Shown in pieces: positions 11,202 to 23,800 of a stretch of DNA of 64,000 nt (position 1 is the first letter of the stretch; each line of letters opens with the position of its first letter). A model generated the notes under the pieces. It was not told the DNA's origin. It ran no database searches and worked only from the letters and a program-made list of their open reading frames with translations. The DNA lies in the NCBI GenBank assembly GCA_032719365.1, contig CM064875.1:37718693-37782692 (forward strand). The letters run 5' to 3'. A program made the translations under genes and the position numbers. The stretch comes from Prinsepia uniflora (taxonomy: Eukaryota > Streptophyta > Magnoliopsida > Rosales > Rosaceae).

Positions 11202-11459
11202 AATCGATTTATTGGCAGCTAAGCCTGAAACTGAGTGTTGCGATTATTTTTAACTTGGTAAAAATTTATTACACTAAATCCTATTTTTTTAGGGTATTTT
11301 CAGTCTTATTTTTCCAGCCCCAGGGAACTACAATCGATTTATTGGCAACTAAGCCTGAAACTGAGTGTTGCGATTATTTTTAACTTGGTAAAAATTTATT
11401 ACACTAAATCCTATTTTTTTAGGGTATTTTCAGTCTTATTTTTCCAGCCCCAGGGAACT
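11202..11459. repeat. 130-bp tandem duplication between the convergent genes
   Basis: Units starting AATCGATTTATTGGCA at 11202 and 11332, each running through TTTTTCCAGCCCCAGGGAACT. They differ at only one or two positions (GGCAGC/GGCAAC). It lies between the 3' ends of nicastrin and the TcdA-like gene. Reading frames across it are not conserved proteins. Confidence 0.92.
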
Positions 11460-11753
11460 TCACAAAATAAGTAATTATGTCCGACGTCTAACACTTCCTA
11501 CATTTTAAGGTATATTGAAACAAGAAATAACAGTCAACTCAAAAACTGTCCAAATTTAAGAATTAGATGGATTTGTCATGAGGGAAATATAGCTGCAATC
11601 GAGTTTCTTAGTCCCTTCCACTAAACTTATAATGATAACAATATTCTCTCAAAATAAAATGACAACAATGTTATGGTAATACATGTTTTGGTGAACCCTG
11701 TAGCTCAAAACAAAAACATAAAATAAAATACAATGAACACTAGTTGAACAGGT

Positions 11754-11867
11754 TTACTCGAGGCCAAGTTCTAGTTCAGCTCGCTTCAGAATAGATGTCA
11801 CCCTATAAAAAAATTCTGGTTCTCTTTCTCTAATATCCTCTACAGTACTTGATTCGTGTTCGTCTAC
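11754..11867 (-). CDS. TcdA-like exon 11 (stop codon)
   Basis: Encodes [20 protein letters not shown] to AELELGLE, then TAA at 11756-11754. Acceptor GCATTCAG|GTAG. Confidence 0.9.
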   Translation of the reverse strand, partial: VDEHESSTVEDIREREPEFFYRVTSILKRAELELGLE

Positions 11868-14800
11868 CTGAATGCAAGAAGCAGACCAGGTTAGGCACCC
11901 GAAAAATTAATTTTCTAAAACAAAAAGCACATAAGACAGTTCCCAATAGCAGCCGATCCTATTCCTATACCACAAATGAAAATAAGTGCAAATCTATCTT
12001 CCTTTGGTTGGCATTGGCTAAGAGGGTAATGTCCATAACAGCTTAAAAAAATTTCCCACGGTGTTCCAGCAAGTCTCTCGCTGAAACAGGTAAGTGTTCA
12101 GGTGAATAGAACTATTAGAAATGGAGAGAAGGTAAATGCGAATGATTTGAATTATGTTTTACAACAAAGAAGATTTATAAGACTGAACTTATATGCACAA
12201 ACTGAAACCAAAAAAGAAATTTCTATTTCAAAGCTTCCTGTACTTTAGATGCCAATCCTATTGTCCATTAATGGGAAACTCAACCCCTAGGTCCTCTACC
12301 ACTCGGAAAGGAAAGAAATTGCACAACGTGACATGATAGAAGAAACAAATGATATTTCAGGCACAAGAAAACACCAAAATTAGTCGCTAAACAGCTGACT
12401 TCGAAAGATTGAACAAAGCATTGCCTACATGTTAAGGTTGAATATACTCTTAGATACCTCGTTGAATTTTAAGAGAATTAGGTTGGACACAGATGCTGGC
12501 TTTTCCTTGTCCCACCTGGAATGAAATGGCCAAGAAGTTCACTAGCATCATTGATTTTAAAAGATTAATTATTGAAATATTTGAGCTTGAAAGAGAGTCT
12601 ACCAACTTACCAAGTTTATTGTTTCATACAGGTTAGTAATGAAATTTAAACAATAAATATAATATGCTTTCTGATCAATGATGGTACAACAACAGATCTG
12701 TACCTCACAAGCATCAACTCATTTATCGATCGCCACATACCACGTCCTACATCTTTAGCAAATGGTTCTCTTGCACTTCTTCCATGCCACAACTCTTTTG
12801 CAACATACATTACTTCCTCAACATCTACCTGTGTCATGAAGCATTACTAAGATTAAAAAGCAAACAGTTTTATTGCATACATACTAGCAGTATAAGTCCA
12901 TGTTCTTAACCATACAACATTCTGACTGTTGACTGCACTTGAAACAGAACATTAAAACATACATGGGTCCAACAACAACAAACTCGAGCAAAACGTATTG
13001 TTGACTTAGGAAAGCAGCACTAAGTACAAATCCTAGTTCATTGCTGTATCAACTAAAATACTAATGAGGATTAGAGATCATAGCTGCAAAAGACTACATC
13101 AAAATAATGGAGTATTCTGATGGTTAGAGGCTCTAAAAACATTTGGCATGGCTTCTTAAACTGTATGGGCTTCTCATTGATGATCATTGAAAAAATTTCA
13201 TCATCGTCATCATGCCTAAAAGAAGAAAGAACGTTTTATGCCACCATAACTTAGATGCACTCTTGTCTCTCGATGCTGTTAAACCATTAGGCAGCTTGTA
13301 CATACTACTTCAACACCAAAAATAATAAATATACAAGAAAATGATATAGAATTGTTAAGTCCAACGTCTGCAACCCAAGGACACATGAATCTAAAAAGAA
13401 AACACCTATATCATCCCATCAAAGTATTAAATAGATCTCGTAACATAATTTGAAAGAGCCATAGCCATCCCCAAACAACCAACAGTGAAGTAAGCTCAAA
13501 GGAACAAAGTTCGATGAAAGAAGACCATTCCATACCTGGACCTGCAAGTTAGTCCCATATAATGACTCCTCATGCTCAATAAGGCGTTGGTAAAGCGTCC
13601 GATAATGGTCAATATCCAAATTTACAATAGGTTCTGTTTGAACTTGCAATCCTGCCAGTTGTGTCAAAACAAAGGAGGCCATGACCTGCCCAAATATTGC
13701 GGGAATGGTACCAAGAACAGGGATTATGCGAACCCTAAAACCCGGTACTACCTGAAATCATCGTCAGAGGACAGAATGTCAAACCACAAAACTCTTAACG
13801 GTTGGTGGGGAGGGGGAAAAAAATCTACTACGGAGCTCCATGTAGATATATGGTTTCGGTGCAGAGATATTTACAAAAGTTTTGAATTTTTTACAATATT
13901 TAAGATAAGTTCGTCCGTATATACAAATGGTTGGAAATCTATACTATTCACAGAAAGTAACGAACTTTAAACTAACAAAACATCATTACTTGATAATCCG
14001 AAGGATTTTCTTCTTCTCCACTCGGTCCTTTAAATGGAAGAAGCTTTGCCTTAGGTTTCTCTAATGAAAATACAACAGTTATTCCTCCCTCAATGCCATG
14101 ATCTCTCCTTAAACGGTGACGTACCTGAAAATTAAAAATTCAGCAAGGAGCTATATGATTACTGCCACGAATCCCGCAAAAGATCATTATCTGCAACAGC
14201 ATCTTAGGAAAATGAAAGTTCTCTATAAATTAAAAAAGATGAATCATAGGTTCAGGAACGAGAAGCCCAAGCTATACTAGAGAGATACATCAACAATCTA
14301 TTATAAAGGTATCCGACCATATCTTAAAATTCAAATGAAATAAAAAATTTACTACTGATACAAGAATTATATATGCAATCAGTTGGAATTGACAAAAAAA
14401 TGAGAGCCTCTTGAAAAGTACAAGCAACTTGGAGGAAGAATGTACGACAGAAATCATAAAACATAATATCCACTATGAAGAAAAATCATAAAGCAATAAA
14501 CAAAACTGTTAGTTCCAATAAGCCAAGATCGTTACAGCTCGGGATAATGGGTCATTTGTTGATTCTCTTAAATCAGCAATGCGTATTCTAGTTGGGTCAG
14601 CTCTAGCACCAGCTCCTGTTGCTGATAGTACCTTCAAACCCCTACGAACACATGCAGCAAGAAGTGCCACCTATTACATATAAAAAATCAAGTATTTGAA
14701 AATGAATTTTCGGTTCCTAATAGGACACATGATTAACTTCTAATGATAGAGGGAACAAAGAAAAAGTACTTCTCGTATAACAAGTACTGAAATATATGCC

Positions 14801-17800
14801 ATGCCATCTCAAGAATTGATTGATGTTTTTGACAGATTTATCAACATTCACATCCTGCAACAATCTTGCAACAACATCACGCCTTGGAGAAATTTTTTGT
14901 ATCTTCCATAACACTTGCATTGTTTTTAGATGCAGCTCTGTAATTGCCCACAAGTACAGCTCTTTCTAACGAACCATGGGACCTTATTTTGTGATACAAG
15001 GCGTACAAAATAAGAAAATTATGTAACCAGAATAGAGACACATAAAAATGATCTGATTAACAGAGTCTGCACCATTAATCAAGAAAATCACCTGACCCTG
15101 TGTTTGCACGAAATTTCACACATACATAATTACATACTGTGGCCAGGGAGGGTAATAATAGGCATTCATAAATTTAAGACCAGGAATTTTTTTGCAACAG
15201 ATAACTAACAATGAGTAAAATATTATGGGCTACAGGAGGTATGAAATAAATCAATTATAGGCAAGGCATGGGAGTGGGGATAATGCATAACCCACCTGGT
15301 ACCCACACTAATCCTCTAAGAGGAGGCACCCAGTTCAAGTCAATTCCCCAAATATCATAAATGAGGAATGAAGTTAATTAAGTTATATTCTGTGTAGAAA
15401 TATTATGACACTTTTAAAGAGGTAGGAAATTTCCTTGTATTTCTTGAATAATAACTTTACAGTGTAGAGGAGTATTTATACAGATGCTAGGTTAAACTAA
15501 GTAGGAAATAAATACTTAGACTAGGAAAGTATCTACAGGATTGTATGTACAATTTTAGGAAAGAATCAGGGAGATTCTTTGGACCTAAGATAGCACAGGA
15601 TCAAGGAGATTAATCCTCAATCTCCGTGGATTCTGGGGAATCATTATTACGCTGCCGGGGCAGGGGCTTGGTAAGTGCATATGCTAGCTGGTCATCAGTG
15701 GGCACGTGATGGACTTGTAGGAGGCCACGGGTGACCTGGTCACGGAAGAATTGAAAGTCTATGTCCACATGCTTCATCTTGGAATGTAGAGCTGGGTTTG
15801 CGCAGTAGAAGGTAGTGCCGATATTATCGCAGGAGATGGTGGGTTTTCCTTTGGTGTTGATGCCAAGTTCCTTCATGAGGGACTGAACCCAAAGGAGTTC
15901 TGCAGTTGTGGATGCGACTGCGCGGTATTCTGCCTCCGTGGAAGAGCGGGAGACCGACCGCTGTTTGCGGAAGCTCCATGACACCAGGTTACCACCGAGG
16001 TACCCGAGGTAGACTGTAGTAGATTTGCGGTCGTCTTGATCACCTGCCCAATCCGCATCGGAAAAGGCAGTGAGAGTACTGAAGGAGTGGGCGACTGCAT
16101 GAAGTTGGTTGGACGCTTGGCGATGAAAGTGCAGGCCAAAGAGTAGGGTGCCTTTGAGATAACGAAGCACACACTTCAAGGCCTGCCAATGGAGCTCTGT
16201 GGGAGCATGCATGAAATGAGAGAGGCGGTTGACAGCAAAGGAAATGTCAGGTCTGGTGAGGTTCAGATACTGCAGACTGCCCACAACTCTTCAAAATAGG
16301 GTGGCATCAGCAGGAGGGGAGCCATCTTTGAAGTGGGGGGGTGGTGAAACAGCGAAGGGGGTGGAGACGGGTTTGGCTCCTTCCATGTGCACCAAGGTGA
16401 GGATATCTTGGAGGTACTGGTGCTATGATAAAAAGAGGCCATCCGTGGTAGGGATGACTTCCACGCCAAGGAAGTAGTGCAAGGGGCTCATGTCTTTGAC
16501 TGAGAACCGGCTGGCCAGGGCAGTTATGAACCGGGAAATGAGTGCTGGGTTGTTTCCTGTAACAATAAGGTCGTCAACATAAACCAGAAAATAAGTTGTA
16601 TTGGAACCTTGCCTGAGTAGGAAGAGAGAAGCATCAGAAAGGGCATTGACAAAGCCCTAGGCCAGAAGAAATGAGTGCAGTTCCTTGTACCAGGCCCGTG
16701 GGGCCTGTTTGAGGCAATATAGGGCTTTTCGGAGTTGGCAGACATATGTTGGGTTGTGGGGGTCCACGAACCCAGCTGGCTGGGCCATGTAAACAGTGTC
16801 ATGAAGTGTACCCTGCATGAATGCATTATTCACGTCCAGCTGACGTATAGGCTAGCCATGGGTCACAGCGAGATGAAGAATGATCCGGATGGTAGTAGGC
16901 TTCACCACGGGGTTGAAGGTGGCTGAGTAGTCCACGCCGAGACGCTGGTGGTAACCCTTAGCCACTAGGCGTGCCTTGAATCTGTCCACGGTGCCATTGG
17001 GCTTTCGTTTGATCAGAAAGACCCATTTGTTTCCTATAATATTCTGGTTGGGTTGTGGAGGTACGAGGGTCCAGGTGCCATTGGTTATAAGAGCATTGAG
17101 CTCATCGGACATTGCTGCACGCCACTATGGGTGTTTCACGGCCTGGGAGACACAGGTAGGTTCAGGGAGGTCTGGGAGAGGATGAGCAGTGGCGGTGAGA
17201 GCATAGGTGGGAACAGAGGGAAGACAGCCTGTTTTACTGCGGGTTAGCATGGGATGTGTGGGGGCTGGGAGAGCTGGGACCGTGGGGGCAGGTTGTGCAG
17301 GGATAGAGGCCAGTAGTGGCGAGGAGGCTGATGTGGAAGGCGGCCGAGGGGGTCGCCGTGTGTATGTGTGAAGAGGAGGAGGTGGTGGTGCAGGGACAGA
17401 GGGTGCAACAGTGGTGGTGGCAGGTTGGGATGGCAGGCCGGTTGCTGTGGTGGTGGAGGGGGACCGGGTGAGCAATGGGAGGGGCTGGACCGTTGCTGGA
17501 GCAGTTGCTGCGTCAAGACCTGATGAGGAGGACGTGTCGGAAGGTCCTACTGTTGATGTGGCAGCAGGTGTGGCACTGGTGGAGCAGCAAAGACAGGGGC
17601 AGGGAGGAAGGTGACGAGGGGCAGGGAAGAGAGCCAGCTTTGAATGTTTTGTGGGGTGACAGGAGGGACCTGGGAGGACAGTTGGAGACCTGGATAGGTG
17701 GACTCGTCAAATTGAACATGGCGGGAGACATAGAGTCGATGGGCAGAAGTGTCATAACACAAATATGCACTTTGGTTGAAAGAGTAACCAAGGAAGAGGC

Positions 17801-20800
17801 AGGGAGTGGAACGGGGTTGCATTTTGTTGGAGTTGTATGGACGTAACCAGGGAAAACAGAGGCAGCCAAAGGTACGAAGGCAGTGATAGCTGGGTGGAAG
17901 GTTAAAGAGAGCTGTGTATGGGGACTGGTTTTTGAGAGTGGAAGTAGGGAGGCGGTTGATGAGGTAGGTTGCTGTTTTGAAGGCATAGGTCCAGTAGGAG
18001 AGGGGAAGGTTAGCTTGATGGAGGAGTGTGAGGCCGGTTTCAACAAGGTGGCGATGGCGACGTTCAGCCATGCCATTGTGTTGGGGAGTGTGACGTGGAG
18101 TGAGGAGATGATTAATACCGTGAGTGGCAAGGAAGGGTTTGAGCTTTGTGAATTCACCACCACCATATGTATATAGTGTTTGAATGGGGTGCTGGAAGTA
18201 TTTTTCAACGAGGTTTTTGTAGTTAATGAAAGTGGAGAAAACATCTGATTTTTTCTTGAGAGAGTATAACCATGTATATTTAGTGAAATGGTCAACAAAG
18301 ATGATATAATATGAAAACCATCAACAGAATTGTAGGGGGCAGGCCCCCAAACATCAGTATATATCAGTTGAAGGGGACGGTGACTCTTAAGGGAAGAAGT
18401 GCCAAACGACAACCTATGACTTTTATTACATAGACAGGACAGACACTTGTTTCAGGAAGATGGGAGGATAGTTTGATGGAGGACTGACGAAGAATGGTGT
18501 TGAGAACTTTGTCATGAGGATGGCCAAGGCAACGATGCCAGAGGTTGGGAGAGACCACTACGCCCACCAGTGCTTGAGGCTGCTGCAGGGTTGTAGACGA
18601 CCACTCATAGACGCCATCCTTACTCAGGCCTTGAAGAAGAACCGCCCCCGTGCTCAGGTCCTTGACATGAAAACAATTGGGAAAAAGTTCAATAGAGGTA
18701 TTGTGAGCTTGATTAAACTTGGAAATAGAAAGAATGTTGTGAGTTATTTTAGGAGCACACAGCACATTAGTAAGAGAGAAAGTGTGAGAAGAGGGAGAGG
18801 GAAGAGTGGCAGAGCCGACATGGGTGATGTCAAGCCCTGTCCCATTACCAATCAGAATCTCATCTGGCCCCTGGTACTCGGAAACAGCAGAGAGGTTGTG
18901 GGGGGAAGCAGTGACATGGTGGGAGGCGCCGGAATCAAGGAGCCAGGGTGATGGGGAGGAGTGGGCGAGAAAAGTGGGATTGGCCACAGGTGGAACAGCA
19001 GATGGACGTTGCAGCTGGGGACAACGTTTGGCACTATGTCCTTGGGTGCCACACCATTGGCAAAAACCATGGTAACCACCGCTCTGGTTGTTGTTGGTCC
19101 TGCGTGGGTAGGTCTGGGGCTGGCCCGAGCGGTGAGAAGCAGAGCCACGGCTGTCAAAATTAGGGTTGAAGGTGCGGTGGTCAGATGAGCCGCGTGGAGG
19201 GCGGTTGTAGGAGGAGCTGCGGGTGGCTTGGGCAGCATTGGTCGTGATGACAGAGTGAGAGGAAGCAGGGGCTTCGCGGGAGGTGGCTGCCTCGTGTTGA
19301 ACCATCATATCATGGAGGTTTTCAAACGAGACAGAGGTGTCTCGAGAGCGTACGGCAGCGGCGATGTCCTTGAAGGCAGGGCCAATGCCGTTGAGGACAT
19401 AGAGGAGTAGGTCATCGTCGGAAAGTGGGGCATCAATAGCAGCGAGTTCGTCTGAAATGAGGCGAACCTCCTGCAGGTATTCACTGACTGGTCGGTTGTC
19501 ACGGCGAAGGAGAGTCAGCTTTTCTTTGAGACCTAAAACACGGGCTCGAGCTTTGCTAGCATAGAGGCGGGTGAGGCGTGTCCAAGCGGCTGCAGAGGTT
19601 TTTGCAGCGGCGATCAGGGTAACAACCTGAGGAGAAACAGAGCCAAGAATGGCATGAAGGATCAGCTGATCCTGGCGGTACCAGAGAGCATGAGGGAGGG
19701 TTTCAGTGGGGGGTGGGCAGGGGCGGGTGCCATCAACATATCCCATAAGGTCATAACCTTGTAGGAGAGCATTAAACTGTGCTCTCCAAGGGAAAAAATT
19801 AGTTGCTGTGAGTTTGAGTGTAAATTGAGCAGCGTTAATGGAGATAAGAGAGGAAAAGGGGTTAGTGCTATCGGGGTTTGGTGGTGGAGTTTGGATGGCA
19901 GGTGCTGGTGGTTGAGCAGCCATTGAAGAAGGAATTGGAAAAAAAACGGAAGGTTTTTCTGCTCGATGGAGCCTAAGGCTTTGATACCATAAAGAGGTAG
20001 GAAATTTCCTTGTATTTCTTGAATAATAACTTTACAACGTAGAGGAGTATTTATACAGATGCTAGGTTAAACTAAGTAGGAAATAAATACTTAGACTAGG
20101 AAGGAAATCAGAGACGTAGACTAGGAAAGTATCTACAGGATTGTATGTACAATTTTAGGAAAGAATCAGGGAGATTCTTTGGACCTAAGATAGCACAGGA
20201 TCAAGGAGATTGATCCTCAGTCTCCGTGGATTCTGGGGAATCATTATTAACTGTAATATGGTTTCATATATCAAACAAAGAACTACTGAACTTCTCTCAA
20301 ATTGATTTTTGAACCAAGCAAGATACATAAAAAAGGATAAGCAATTCAGACGATGTTACATATACTCCACATGACTGGTAGTTATATTCTATATGATAAA
20401 CCTGAACAAAAACTGGATATATAAAATGCTTCAAAGTAAAACAAAAACTGGAATAGGTACCTTCGTGTCAATGTTATCAATGCAGTCTAAAACAAAATCA
20501 GGATGACCCGAAAGAATTTCTTCTTCAGATGATGCATTGTACAATAGAACTTTTGCTTCTACATCGCACTCTGGGAAGATTGACAAGAAATGCTCTTTCA
20601 GACACTGAGCTTTTGGGATGCCAACATCCGCTCTTGTTGCAACAGCATGCCGATTGAGTGATGAAACTGATACCTTATAACAAAATCACCATTTAAGTAA
20701 AGATATCAAGTAGACGTTAGATTAGATGATTTGAAGAGATGGAGAGTGAAGACCAATTGGAGAAGGATGCCCTGCTAAAATCAGGGTTCCAAATCTTCTA

Positions 20801-23800
20801 TGACATTTATATATACAAATGTAACACAAGGTCACACTTGTTAAGGACTCTAAGTCAACGGAGGAGATTGCAGATCAATCTCCTCCTTAATATCTGCTCT
20901 TTCTAGTTTAGACACTTACCTAGTTAGGACTATTATTCTATACCTAGTTAGGACTCTATTATTCTATACCTAGTTAGGACTCTATTATTCTATACCTAGT
21001 TAGGACTCTACCTATTCTGTATATATATTATGCCTAGGCTGTACATCCAATTTAAGTGAATATAATATAAAACATTCCATACCTTATATGGTATTAGAGC
21101 ACTAAAGCTCCACCGAGAAACCCTAGAAAATTAACCCTAATTCCATGGCCGCCACTCCTACAGCCGCCGCCACTGCAGCCGCCCCTACTGCAGCTACCAC
21201 TGTTGCAACCGGTATTCTTAGTCTTACTCCCCTCCCACCCACCGACACCATACCTTCCCTGATCACCATCAATACCGCTGCTCAACTACCTGTCAAACTG
21301 ACGGCCACCACTTTCTTCCCTTGGCGCGCTCAGTTTCATGCCCTTCTTCACGATTATGATCTGATGGGCTTTGTGGATGGCACCCGTCCCTGCCCTTCTC
21401 CCACTAAATCTGCCCAGCGAGCTCACTGGTTCCGCCAGGACCAGCTTCTCCTTCACGCCATTTTGGCGTCCTTATCACCACAGGTGATCACCTTAATTGC
21501 GGCTGCCCAGACCTCTGCTGATGCATGAGGGCGTCTCAGTCGTCTCTATGCTAGCAAAGCTAGAGCACGGGTCCTTGGCCTCAAGGAGCGGCTGACTCTC
21601 CTTCGACAAAATGGCCGCCCTGTTTCAGATTATCTCCAGGAGGACCGGGTGCTTGCCGATGAACTGGCTGCCATCGATACACCCCTTTCAGATGATGACC
21701 TCCTCCTCCATGTCTTGAATGGTGTTGGCACTGATTTCAAGGATATTGCAGCGGCTGTCCGGTCACGAGACACTTCTGTCTCATTCGAGAATCTCCATGA
21801 TATGCTTGTTCAGCACGAACTTGCCTCCAGCCGTGTTAATCCCACCCCTGCTGCCCCCATTACAGTTAACGCCGCTCACACCTCCACTCCACACCAACTC
21901 ACTGAAGTGCATAACTATCATGGCCCTGATGAAATCATTCTAGGCAATGGTAAGGGGTTAACCATCACCCACACCGGTACTACTACTCTCCCCTCTTCCC
22001 CCTCTCGCCCTCTTACTCTCCAAAATGTCCTGTGTGTTCCCCAAATGACCCGAAATCTGCTCTCTATATCTCAGTTTAATCTTACTAATCGTACTTCAAT
22101 TGAATTCTTTCCTACTTACTTCCAGGTGAAGGATCTCAGCAGGGGGGCGGTCCTTCTTCACGGCCCGAGTAAGGACGGTGTGTACGAATGGTCACCTCCC
22201 TCCCCAACCCCTCAAGCTCTCGCTGGTGTGGTGGCTTCCCCTACCTTGTGGCACCGTCGTCTTGGTCATCCTAGTCAGAAAATTCTCGAGTCTGTTTTTC
22301 GTTCCAATTCCATTCATGTACCTTTCAAATTTCCAGCATCTATTTGTTCATCATGTCAATGCAATAAAAGTCACTGTCTCCCATTTGGTGAGACTTCTCT
22401 TACCAGCACACGACCTTTGCAATTACTGTTTTCAGATGTTTGGGGACCTGCCCCCTACATCTCCCCCGAAGGCTATGCCTACTATGTCATATTTGTCGAT
22501 CACTTTACAAAGTATACTTGGTTATACCCCCTGAAACGTAAATCAGATGTGTATCCTACATTTCTTGATTTCAAAAAATTGGTCGAAAACTATTTCCAAA
22601 CCACCATTGCTTCTCTATATACCAATGGGGGCGGTGAATACGTTAAACTCAAAGCTTTTCTTGCTAGTCATGGTATCCACCACTTGCTCACCCCTCCTCA
22701 CACCCCCCAACACAATGGGGTGGCTGAACGGCGCCACCGCCATGTCGTGGAAACTGGTCTCACCCTCCTCCACCAAGCCCGTGTTTCACTTCATTACTGG
22801 CCGTATGCCTTTAAGGCTGCAGTTTACCTCATAAATCGCCTCCCCACCTCTATTCTTCACAACTCCACTCCCTATTCTGCCCTGTTTCACCAGTCCCCCA
22901 ATTACACCTATCTCAAGATGTTTGGATGTCTGTGCTATCCCTGGCTGCGCCCCTACACCTCCAACAAATTGCAGCCTAAGTCCACTCCATGTGTTTTCCT
23001 TGGTTACTCTCTCAACCAAAGTGCCTACTTGTGTCTTGATTCAACCCCCAACCGTCTGTCCGTGTCTAGGCATGTCCAATTTGATGAAACTTCCTTTCCT
23101 GTTCTTTCCTCTCACCCTACAGCTCCTACAGTCACCTCTGATCATTTCCAGGAGTGGCTTTCCACTCTTCCACCCGTGTCCTCCCTCCCCTCCTCTCCGG
23201 CCACCACATCTTCCTCCCCACCAGCTTCTGCAGCACCTGTGGCTTCCATGGACACACCGCTCCTGTCTGGCTCTGAAGCAGCACCGCTCCCACCTGCTGT
23301 CTCTCCTTTGCCCCCAGACCAACCTACCACCCCCACATCCCTTCCCGCAGCACTACCATCTCCTGCTCCTGGCCCTGCTCTCCCTTCACCCCCACCCACT
23401 CTCCGCACATATACCCGGCGTCAACCACGTCCTCAACCCCCAGCCCTCCCTCCCTCCCCCCCCCCCCCCCCTCCCCCAAAACCCTTCCCCCACCATCTTC
23501 CACCCACCCTATGCTCACCCGTACCAAATCTGGTGCAATCCCTCTTGTCCCCTCCTATGCCATGGTCACTACCACCCATCCCCTCCCCCTAACCGAGCCC
23601 ACATTTGTCTCTCAAGCAGTCAAGGACCCGCATTGGCGCTCTGCCATGTCTGCAGAGCTCACAACCCTCATTCGGAATGGCACCTGGGACTTGGTTCCTT
23701 CTCATCCGGACCAGAATCTAGTGGGCAATAAGTGGGTGTTTCGCATCAAGCGTCATCCGGATGGCACTGTGGACAGATACAAAGCTAGACTCGTGGCCAA

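Larger units (their letters stand above)
15415..20249 (-). mobile_element. Ty1/Copia LTR retrotransposon, element 2 (decayed)
   Basis: LTRs 15415-15649 and 19990-20249. The flanks ACTTT (15410-15414) and ACTGT (20250-20254) are a 5-bp target duplication with one mismatch. The primer binding site TGGTATCAAAGC follows the 5' LTR on the minus strand (19978-19989). It has the same orientation as the host TcdA-like gene, in its intron 5. The gag-protease half is still open for 519 codons; the pol half is broken. Confidence 0.94.

Noticed and set aside
17513..18412. 299-codon minus-strand frame
   Set aside because: Wrong-frame shadow of the element 2 integrase; the true peptide reads in two other frames.
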